Made by a program: the position numbers and the translations under genes. Positions 58,037 to 64,000 of a stretch of DNA of 64,000 bases are shown here, in pieces. The notes under the pieces are model-generated. The model saw only the letters and a list, made by a program, of their open reading frames with translations. It did no database searches and was not told the origin of the DNA. The stretch is from contig NZ_JAVDYB010000001.1 in the NCBI RefSeq assembly GCF_031458235.1, forward strand, positions 2,439,001 to 2,503,000. Reading direction: 5' to 3'. Positions within the stretch are counted from its first letter, which is position 1. Every line of letters starts with the position of its first letter. This DNA comes from Catenuloplanes atrovinosus. Its GTDB lineage: Bacteria; Actinomycetota; Actinomycetes; Mycobacteriales; Micromonosporaceae.

Positions 58037-59314
58037 ATGACGGCGACCATGGAACGGCAGGTGGCGGGGACCGCCACGCCGGGTGATCTGATGAGCGCGG
58101 GGGCGCGGGCACGGCTGGTGCTGGTGCTCGGCTCGCTCATCGCGATCGGGCCACTCACGATCGACATGTATCTGCCGGCGCTGCCGTCGCTGACCGCCGA
58201 GTTCGCCACGACGGCGGCGGCGGTGCAGCTGACGCTGACCGGCACGCTGGCCGGGCTGGCCGCGGGGCAGCTGGTGATCGGGCCGCTGTCCGACGTGGTG
58301 GGCCGGCGGATCCCGCTGCTGGCCGGCACCGCGGTGCACGTGCTGGCCTCGATCCTGTGCGTGTTCGCGCCGAACATCGCGGTGCTCGGCGGGCTGCGCG
58401 TGCTCCAGGGCCTGGGTGCGGCGGCGGCCGCGGTGGTGGCGATGGCGGTGGTGCGGGACCTGTTCACCGGACTGCCGGCGGCGCGCATCCTGTCCCGGCT
58501 GATGCTGGTGATGGGCGCGGCGCCGGTGCTCGCGCCCACGTTGGGCAGCGCGCTGCTGTCGCGTACCGACTGGCGTGGGGTGTTCGCGGCGCTCGCGGTC
58601 TTCGGCGTGCTCCTGATCGTGATGACCGCGCTGGCGCTGCCGGAGACGCTGCCGCGCGAGCGGCGCCGGCCGGCCACGCCGGGCAGCGTGCTGCGCGCCT
58701 ACGCGGGGCTGCTCCGCGACCGGGTTTATGTGGGCCTGGCGCTGGTGACCGGCCTGATGATGGCGGCGATCTTCGGGTACGTGGCCGGCTCCAGCTTCGT
58801 CATGCAGGGCGAGTTCGGCCTCAGCGAGCAGGAGTTCGGCGTGGCGTTCGGTGGCGGCGCGGCCGGCATGATCATCGCCACGCAGCTGAACGTGCGGCTG
58901 CTGCGCCGGTGGACGCCGAGCCAGATCCTGGTGAGCGCGCTGCTCGGCGGCCTCGCGGCGGCGGTGGCGCTGGTGGTGTTCGCGGTCGCCGACGTGGGCG
59001 GGCTGGCGGGCGTGCTGGTGCCGCTCTGGCTGGTGCTGGCTGCGGCGGGGCTGGCGTTCCCGAACGCGCCCGCGCTGGCGCTGTCCCGGCACGGCGAGGC
59101 GGCCGGTACGGCGGCCGCGCTGCTCGGCGCCGGGCAGTTCGGCATCGGCGCGCTGGCCGCGCCGGCGGTCGGCGTGCTCGGGTCGAACGCGACGGCCATG
59201 GCCGCGGTGATCGCGGGCAGCCTCGCGGCGGCGACGCTGGTGCTGTTCACGCTGGCGCGGCCGTGGCGGCTGGCCGAGCCGTCGGGCACGGACGCCGTGG
59301 TGGCGGTGCACTGA
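58037..59314 (+). CDS. Bcr/CflA-type MFS multidrug efflux pump
   Basis: A 425-residue transporter with twelve predicted helices. Family hallmarks: IGPLTIDMYLPALPSL at helix 1, GQLVIGPLSDVVGRRIPLL (motif A) after helix 2, and LRVLQGLGAAAAAVVAMAV with the antiporter-type motif. Exports drugs by proton antiport; the substrate is unknown. GGCGAGGAGAGCG precedes the ATG. Followed by a hairpin terminator. Confidence 0.9.
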   Translation: MTATMERQVAGTATPGDLMSAGARARLVLVLGSLIAIGPLTIDMYLPALPSLTAEFATTAAAVQLTLTGTLAGLAAGQLVIGPLSDVVGRRIPLLAGTAVHVLASILCVFAPNIAVLGGLRVLQGLGAAAAAVVAMAVVRDLFTGLPAARILSRLMLVMGAAPVLAPTLGSALLSRTDWRGVFAALAVFGVLLIVMTALALPETLPRERRRPATPGSVLRAYAGLLRDRVYVGLALVTGLMMAAIFGYVAGSSFVMQGEFGLSEQEFGVAFGGGAAGMIIATQLNVRLLRRWTPSQILVSALLGGLAAAVALVVFAVADVGGLAGVLVPLWLVLAAAGLAFPNAPALALSRHGEAAGTAAALLGAGQFGIGALAAPAVGVLGSNATAMAAVIAGSLAAATLVLFTLARPWRLAEPSGTDAVVAVH

Positions 59315-59317
59315 CCG

Positions 59318-59355
59318 CGCGGGGCCCGCACGCCGCAAAGACGTGCGGGCCCGCG
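59318..59355 (+). terminator. Terminator hairpin after efflux gene
   Basis: 11-bp perfect core stem (59322-59332 with 59342-59352) and 9-nt loop with an extended, bulged base. Confidence 0.65.
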
Positions 59356-59359
59356 ACTT

Positions 59360-59408
59360 GTTGACGCTACAACCTTCGCGGGCGTACCGTGTTGGTTGTA
59401 GGTACAAC
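59360..59408. promoter_or_regulatory. Operator-like repeats before LigB-type gene
   Basis: GTTGTAGGTACAAC (59395-59408) is a near-perfect palindrome and GTTGACGCTACAAC (59360-59373) a looser relative 35 bp upstream. Both GTTG...CAAC elements lie before the dioxygenase start at 59421 and suit a MarR- or TetR-type regulator, not encoded beside it. Confidence 0.55.
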
Positions 59409-59420
59409 AAAGGAGTCCGC

Positions 59421-60323
59421 ATGGCACCCGCCCCGCTCAGCACGACCGCGGCGGCCGACGCCCGCATCCCCGCGGGGCACCCGTTCGCCGCGCACCTGCG
59501 CCGCGCCGCCGACCTGCGCCGCGACGCCGCCCACCGGCCGTGGACCGCGGCCGACGGGCCGCTGCCCAGCCTGTACATCAGCCACGGCGCGCCGATGCTG
59601 TTCGAGATGACCGAGTGGATGACGCAGCTGCACAGCTGGGCGCGCTCGCTGCCCCGGCCGGCCGGCATCGTGATCGTCTCCGCGCACTGGGAGTCCGCGC
59701 CGCTCAGCGTCAGCAGCACCGAGCCGGGCGAGCTGGTCTACGACTTCGGCGGGTTCCACCCGATGTACTACCGGATGCGGTACGACACGCCGTCCGCCGC
59801 GCGCCTGGCCGAGCGGATCGCCGCGCTGATGCCGGACACCGAGCCGGTGCACGAGCACCGCGGCCGCGGCCTGGACCACGGCGCCTGGGTCCCGCTGAAG
59901 ATCATGTACCCGGAGGCGGACATCCCGGTCCTGCAGCTCAGCATGCCCACGCACGACCCGGACCGCCTGATGGACCTGGGCCGGCGGCTGCGCACGCTGC
60001 GCGAGTCCGGCGTGCTGGTGATCGGCTCCGGCTATATGACGCACGGCCTGCCGTTCGTCGACTGGCGCCGGCCGGACGCGGTGCCGGGCTGGTCCTCGGA
60101 CTTCGACGCCTGGGCCGCGGAGGCGCTGGGCCGCGGTGACGTGGACGAGCTCGCCGCGTTCCGCGACCGCGCGCCCGGCATGCCGTACGCGCACCCGACG
60201 GTCGAGCACTTCACGCCGCTGTTCGTGACGCTCGGCGCCGCCACCGACCCGGCCGCGCCGCCGCTGTCGGTGATCGACGGCTACAGCATCGGCCTGGCCA
60301 AGCGCTCCCTTCAGGCGGCCTGA
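59421..60323 (+). CDS. LigB-type extradiol aromatic ring dioxygenase (DODA-like)
   Basis: A 300-residue class III extradiol dioxygenase. Metal ligands and motifs: LYISHGAPML (His), VIVSAHWES (His), GLDHGAWVPL and PTVEHFTPLF (His). The family opens catechols or DOPA with non-heme Fe(II). Extended N-terminal 50 residues. ATG has AAAGGAG at ideal distance; an operator-like pair lies upstream. Specific substrate unknown. Confidence 0.9.
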   Translation: MAPAPLSTTAAADARIPAGHPFAAHLRRAADLRRDAAHRPWTAADGPLPSLYISHGAPMLFEMTEWMTQLHSWARSLPRPAGIVIVSAHWESAPLSVSSTEPGELVYDFGGFHPMYYRMRYDTPSAARLAERIAALMPDTEPVHEHRGRGLDHGAWVPLKIMYPEADIPVLQLSMPTHDPDRLMDLGRRLRTLRESGVLVIGSGYMTHGLPFVDWRRPDAVPGWSSDFDAWAAEALGRGDVDELAAFRDRAPGMPYAHPTVEHFTPLFVTLGAATDPAAPPLSVIDGYSIGLAKRSLQAA

Positions 60324-60372
60324 CCCCCGCCGTTCGTGTTTGTGCCGGTGACGGCGGGGAATCCGGGTCCGC

Positions 60373-60585
60373 ATGGAAGATCACAAGGCGCGGATCACGC
60401 CCTACGAGGACGGGCCGCTGCTGGTGCGCGGCGACTTCGAGCTGATGACGCCGGACGGGGAAGTGATCGACGCCGGCCGGTCCACGGTGGCGCTGTGCCG
60501 CTGCGGCCGGTCGGCGCTCAAACCCTTCTGCGACGGTACGCACAAGGTGGTCGGCTTCACGGCTGGGACAGGCCGGGAGCGCTGA
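60373..60585 (+). CDS. CDGSH iron-sulfur domain protein
   Basis: A 70-residue protein with one CDGSH-type 2Fe-2S site: CRCGRSALKPFCDGTH holds the three Cys and the His ligand. Actinobacterial versions often stand beside the diiron redox gene found next. Overlaps that convergent gene by 29 bp (60557-60585). Redox carrier or sensor; partner role is inference. Confidence 0.9.
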   Translation: MEDHKARITPYEDGPLLVRGDFELMTPDGEVIDAGRSTVALCRCGRSALKPFCDGTHKVVGFTAGTGRER

Positions 60586-61567
60586 CGCCGGGACGGAGTG
60601 AGCTGCGGCCGTCCGCCCACGCGTCCAGCAGGTGGCCGGCCCACAGCCCGTCCACGGCCAGGCAGGCCGCCGCGCCGAACAGCACGTCGCCGGTGAGCTG
60701 CGGCTCGGCCGCGCAGAACGACCCGCACAGGTCCGTGGCCGCGATCTGCTCGTGCACCGCGTCCGCCTCCACGTGCTCGTCGTAGAAGAGCGTGGCGTCC
60801 GTGCCGAAGCCGAGCCGGCGCAGGCCGTTGCCGTACCGCCGGTTGGGCAGCGACGACGTCATCTCGAACGCGGCCAGGTGCCCGATGATCGCGCCGCGCA
60901 GCCGACGGTGCAGGCCGAACAGCGACATCGTGTTGTTCGTGGCGAGCGTGACCGCGGGCACCGCGTCCACGTACGTGCCGTAGGTCGTGTCCAGGCCGAG
61001 CGCGGTCATCGTGTTCGCGAACAGCGTGGCGTGCATCCGCTCCGCGCGGCCCTGCCCGTACTCGTCGGCCTGGATCTCGATCAGCGCGGCCTTGGCGCGC
61101 CCGCCCAGCCGCGGGATCGCGAAGCTGTGCGGGTCCGCCTCGCGCAGATGGTAGACGGACCGGTGCGCCACGAACTCGCGGAACTCCGCCAGGCTGGACC
61201 CCTTCTGCAGGTGCTTGGCCAGCGACGGGCCGTCGTCGGCGTCGACGATGCCGGTCAGCGCGTGCGGCACCTCGGACGGGACCGTGTCCGGCTGCGGGCC
61301 CACCAGCTCACGCAGCTCGCGCTCGAACGGCGCCTCCAGCGCGGCGCGCAGCCGCAGCAGCGACGGCTCCCACTCCCAGCGCTCGTCCACCCCGTCCCAG
61401 CCGCGGAAGTGCAGCTCGTACGCGATGAACAGCGCCAGCTGCGCGTCCTCGTCGGTGAACGCGACCCGCTCGGGCAGCGACGGTGCGTCGTGCAGGTCGT
61501 GCGGGTCGCGGGCGAGTGCATCGACGAGGTACTCGCTGAGCGCGCCGCGGGGGATCGGCAGCTTCAT
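60557..61567 (-). CDS. Iron-containing redox enzyme (heme-oxygenase-like diiron protein)
   Basis: A 336-residue helical protein of the iron-containing redox enzyme family. Likely metal ligands lie in YELHFRGWDGVDE, IEIQADEYGQGRAERMH and YDEHVEADAVHEQ, the Glu/His/Asp pattern seen in heme-oxygenase-like diiron oxidases. GAAGGAGTAGCG precedes the ATG. Convergent and overlapping with the CDGSH gene, which could supply electrons. Substrate unknown. Confidence 0.88.
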   Translation of the reverse strand: MKLPIPRGALSEYLVDALARDPHDLHDAPSLPERVAFTDEDAQLALFIAYELHFRGWDGVDERWEWEPSLLRLRAALEAPFERELRELVGPQPDTVPSEVPHALTGIVDADDGPSLAKHLQKGSSLAEFREFVAHRSVYHLREADPHSFAIPRLGGRAKAALIEIQADEYGQGRAERMHATLFANTMTALGLDTTYGTYVDAVPAVTLATNNTMSLFGLHRRLRGAIIGHLAAFEMTSSLPNRRYGNGLRRLGFGTDATLFYDEHVEADAVHEQIAATDLCGSFCAAEPQLTGDVLFGAAACLAVDGLWAGHLLDAWADGRSSLRPGVSAPGLSQP

Positions 61568-61943
61568 CGCTACTCCTTCAAAAGCATCTGCGCAGGTCGC
61601 ACGCGAATTCCCCGGGAGGCGCGGGCTAAACGATCAATCGCCGTGTGTCGATGGGCTGTTTTCGCCATAAACGCGTACATACCCGGCACGGTGGCATTTT
61701 TCAGGAACCGGCGCCGGTGAGCGGCCGGGCCGGCCGCCCGTGGAGGCGACGACGAGGGTACGTCGACGCCGAGCGCCCGGCGGAGTAGTCACGCTGTCCG
61801 CCGGCCGGCTCCTGCTCCCGGCGTGCCGATTCCCCGCGCTGGAGATCCTGTCCGGGGGTGATCGGCGCGCGCGATCGGGCGCCGGCCGGCCTCGCGTCCT
61901 AATAGGAGTGCGCCGGCGGCCGGTTCGCTGCCAGGATCGGGCC
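61568..61943. other. Divergent intergenic region, no gene seen
   Basis: 376 bp between the diiron redox gene and the iminopeptidase gene. The centre is less GC-rich (61640-61700). Divergent promoters must lie here; I could not name boxes. No supported frame. Confidence 0.5.
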
Positions 61944-62897
61944 GTGACACGCGATCTATATCCCCCGATCGAACCGTACGACAGCGGCATGCTCGACGTC
62001 GGCGACGGCAACCACGTCTACTGGGAGACCTGCGGCAACCCGGACGGCAAGCCCGCACTGGTGGTGCACGGCGGCCCCGGCTCCGGCAGCACCGACGGCA
62101 TGCGGCAGCTGTTCGACCCGGAGCGCTACCGGATCGTCCTGTTCGACCAGCGCGGCTGCGGCCGGAGCACGCCGCACGCCGCCGACCCGGCCACCGACCT
62201 GCGGCACAACACCACGCAGCACCTGATCGCCGACATGGAACGGCTGCGCGAGCACCTCGGCATCGACCGCTGGCTGCTGCACGGCGGCTCGTGGGGCTCC
62301 ACGCTGATCCTGGCCTACGCGCAGACGCACCCGGCGCGCGTGTCGGAGATCGTCATCGCGGCCGTCACCACCACGCGCCGCTCCGAGATCGACTGGCTCT
62401 ACCGGGGTGTCGGCCGCTTCTACCCGGAGCAGTGGGAACGGTTCCGCGACGAGGCGGGCGGCGGCGACGACGTGGTCGCGGCCTACGCCCGGCTGATGGA
62501 GGACCCCGACCCGGCGGTACGCGAGAAGGCCACCACGGACTGGTGCGCCTGGGAGGACGCGGTGCTGTCCGGCGAGCCCGGCGACACGCGATACGTCTAC
62601 GGCGAGCGCCCACCGGCCGCGCGGCAGGCGTTCGTGCGCCTGTGCGCCCACTACTTCTCGCACGGCGCGTGGCTGGAGGAGGGCGCGCTGATCCGGGACG
62701 CGGGCCGCCTCGCCGGCATCCCCGGCGTGCTCGTCCACGGCCGCCTCGACCTGGGCGGCCCGCTGCACACCGCCTGGGACCTGCGCAAGGCCTGGCCCGG
62801 CGCCGAGCTGGTGGTGGTGGAGAACGCGGGCCACGCCGGCACCACCGAGACCCGCGCCCACGTGCTGGACGCGCACGACCGCTTCGCCGCGGCCTGA
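61944..62897 (+). CDS. pip: Proline iminopeptidase
   Basis: A 317-residue S33 peptidase. It opens DLYPPIEPYDSGMLDVGDGN, has the oxyanion HGGPGSGS, FDQRGCGRSTPH, nucleophile GGSWGST and GHAGT as the His region near the end; Asp in GRLDLGGPLH. The exact family architecture removes N-terminal proline from peptides in the cytoplasm. GTG at 61944 gives the natural family start; AGGATCGG lies upstream. Confidence 0.93.
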   Translation: MTRDLYPPIEPYDSGMLDVGDGNHVYWETCGNPDGKPALVVHGGPGSGSTDGMRQLFDPERYRIVLFDQRGCGRSTPHAADPATDLRHNTTQHLIADMERLREHLGIDRWLLHGGSWGSTLILAYAQTHPARVSEIVIAAVTTTRRSEIDWLYRGVGRFYPEQWERFRDEAGGGDDVVAAYARLMEDPDPAVREKATTDWCAWEDAVLSGEPGDTRYVYGERPPAARQAFVRLCAHYFSHGAWLEEGALIRDAGRLAGIPGVLVHGRLDLGGPLHTAWDLRKAWPGAELVVVENAGHAGTTETRAHVLDAHDRFAAA

Positions 62898-62906
62898 CGG
62901 CCCGGC

Positions 62907-62936
62907 GGCCGGGCGCCCCGCCGCGAGGGCGCCCGG
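62907..62936. terminator. Bidirectional terminator after pip
   Basis: Perfect 11-bp stem GCCGGGCGCCC/GGGCGCCCGGC with 8-nt loop between two convergent genes. Confidence 0.7.
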
Positions 62937-62948
62937 CTCCGGGACACG

Positions 62949-64000
62949 TCAGAACGCGCGGATCACGGTCTGGGTGAGCGTGTTGCCGGCCGTGTCCCGG
63001 GCGGTGACGCGCAGCGAGACCGGCTCCCGGCCGCCGCGCGGGATCAGTGCCAGCCCGCCGAGCGTGACGGTCCGGCGCCAGGTGCGGCCCTCGTCCGTGG
63101 AGAACTCGGCCGTGAGCGACGACAGCGGGGCGGTGAAGTCCAGACGTACGCCGAGCGGGCCCGGGTCGTAGTCCACGCCGAGCAGCGGCAGGTCGCCGGT
63201 GCCGGTCGCGGACGTGAAGCCCCACTCGGTGTCCGTCCGGGTGCCGTACCGCCAGTCCTCGCCGCCACGTTCGGTGGTGACGCGCAGTTGGTACGCGGAC
63301 CGGCCCGGCGTGGTGGTCACGTCCTGCGCGCCGGTCGGCAGGTCGGCCACCTTCACGCCGTCCCGCCAGAGCGCGGCCGTGGACTCGCCCGGATAGGCGC
63401 CGGTGTGGTGGCCGTCGCCGTCGACGAACTCGGCCACGCGGAGCCGCAGCACGTCGCCGTCGCGGCGGGAGGACACGTCGGCCGGGCGGACCACCGGCGC
63501 GGCCCAGGTCTCCTCGCCGGTGCCCGGGCGGTAGGCGGTCACCGGGCCGGTGAAGCCGTCCTGGAGCGCGCCGATGCCGTTCCACGGGTACGCGTGGTGG
63601 ACCAGGTGCTGCCAGAGCGAGTCGCCGGCGGACACCCACTCCTCGCGCACCGACGGCGTCCGCGCGATGCGTGACGTGTCGTTCCACGCGTACTCCTGCC
63701 ACGGCCGCCACCCGAAGCGCTGCTCGCGGATCCAGTCCAGGCCGCCGTTGTGCGCGTACCGGGTGGTGATCCGGTGGGTGTTCGCGGTCGTCACCCGGTG
63801 CGTGATCCGCTCCGGAATCCGGTCCGGCGAGACCTGCATGACGTCGTAGAGGTACGGGCTGGACACGGTCAGCGTGAGGTCCAGCGCCACCGGGCGGCGC
63901 AGCAGCCGCCGGCCGTCCTCGTGGGACACCGCGATCGCGGGCAGCGGCAGCCTCTCCGCCGCGGACGGGTCCCAGCCGGTCCACGGGTCGACGCCGGGCT
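62949..64000 (-). CDS. C-terminal part of a large secreted peptidase-like protein (5' beyond window)
   Basis: 350 codons of an open frame entering from the right edge and ending at 62949. The frame continues in register through 63930-64000, so the ATG/GTG candidates inside are not starts. The sequence is beta-rich and extracellular in style: SSPYLYDVMQVSPDRIPERI, later TAEFSTDEGRTWRRTVTLGG and SLRVTARDTAGNTLTQTVIRAF, an Ig/fibronectin-like ending seen in large subtilisin-like (S8) proteins of actinomycetes. The catalytic domain is not in the window, so the peptidase call is inference. Confidence 0.62.
   Translation of the reverse strand, partial: PGVDPWTGWDPSAAERLPLPAIAVSHEDGRRLLRRPVALDLTLTVSSPYLYDVMQVSPDRIPERITHRVTTANTHRITTRYAHNGGLDWIREQRFGWRPWQEYAWNDTSRIARTPSVREEWVSAGDSLWQHLVHHAYPWNGIGALQDGFTGPVTAYRPGTGEETWAAPVVRPADVSSRRDGDVLRLRVAEFVDGDGHHTGAYPGESTAALWRDGVKVADLPTGAQDVTTTPGRSAYQLRVTTERGGEDWRYGTRTDTEWGFTSATGTGDLPLLGVDYDPGPLGVRLDFTAPLSSLTAEFSTDEGRTWRRTVTLGGLALIPRGGREPVSLRVTARDTAGNTLTQTVIRAF

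Noticed and set aside
62365-63984. Long minus-strand frame over the iminopeptidase and right-edge genes
   Set aside because: Compositional shadow; the iminopeptidase on the plus strand and the other minus frame have clear protein features.
1-64000. tRNA, rRNA or insertion sequences
   Set aside because: No cloverleaf, ribosomal RNA stretch, transposase motif or terminal inverted repeat with target duplication was seen by eye.

Overview
The window is very GC-rich DNA with many GTG and TTG starts, strong G/C preference at third codon positions and long antisense open frames. Gene content points to a filamentous actinomycete, most likely Micromonosporaceae: a SARP/BTAD regulator, DUF397 and DUF6082 proteins, F420-type luciferase-like oxidoreductases, a HelR helicase and WXG100-type genes. 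The family assignment is inferred from content only. I saw no rRNA, tRNA, CRISPR array or insertion sequence.

Layout. 1-4320 (minus): tightly overlapping sugar or surface-polymer operon (class III aminotransferase, zinc dehydrogenase, two GT2 glycosyltransferases, the last cut by the window edge). 4794-9293: secreted trypsin-like protease, cold-shock gene with a long structured leader, DoxX protein, and HelR behind a rifamycin-associated-element-like palindrome. 9316-15994: NACHT-like NTPase, AI-2E-type permease, secreted alpha/beta hydrolase, then a second hydrolase divergent from a TetR gene with twin operators. 16762-22745: two overlapping tryptophan 2,3-dioxygenase-superfamily genes, a large BTAD/NB-ARC/TPR regulator and a YCII-LuxR fusion.

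23049-32865 (minus) is the centrepiece. It is a ten-gene amino-group carrier protein (LysW-type) biosynthetic operon: LysW carrier ending EDWGE, LysX-like ligase, truncated DegT-like protein, DegT aminotransferase, LysY/ArgC reductase, a kinase-hydrolase (LysZ-LysK) fusion, split transketolase, amino-acid permease and an atypical SDR. The expected logic is that glutamate is loaded on the carrier, reduced to the semialdehyde, extended by two carbons with transketolase, transaminated, released and exported. This resembles the known Streptomyces route to the diamino-dihydroxy-heptanoic acid (DADH) precursor of vazabitide-type compounds. No NRPS lies in the window, so the final product is unknown. 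An amidohydrolase, a small membrane protein and a PadR regulator lie just upstream on the same strand.

35728-38273 is a MetNIQ methionine-type ABC importer. 38312-40981 is a large glycine-rich, coiled-coil protein that resembles pore-forming or Tc-toxin A components. 41022-46444 holds small enzymes and regulators interrupted by repeats. 46567-47105 is a 43-bp minisatellite of about 12.5 units. 47177-49736 is a WXG100/YbaB/TPR cassette without secretion machinery. 49831-54745 carries an LLM oxidoreductase, a two-component system and a divergent ABC-2 exporter. 55004-57547 is lower in GC (DUF6082, DUF397 and two coupled unknown genes) and may be acquired. 58037-64000 holds a Bcr/CflA efflux pump, LigB-type dioxygenase, CDGSH protein with a convergent diiron redox enzyme, proline iminopeptidase and the C-terminal end of a large secreted peptidase-like protein.

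A short repeat encoding a mini-ORF that begins MSESS (or contains SESS) occurs three times, each directly upstream of and translationally coupled or fused to a gene (15991-16047, 36708-36782, 54116-54178).
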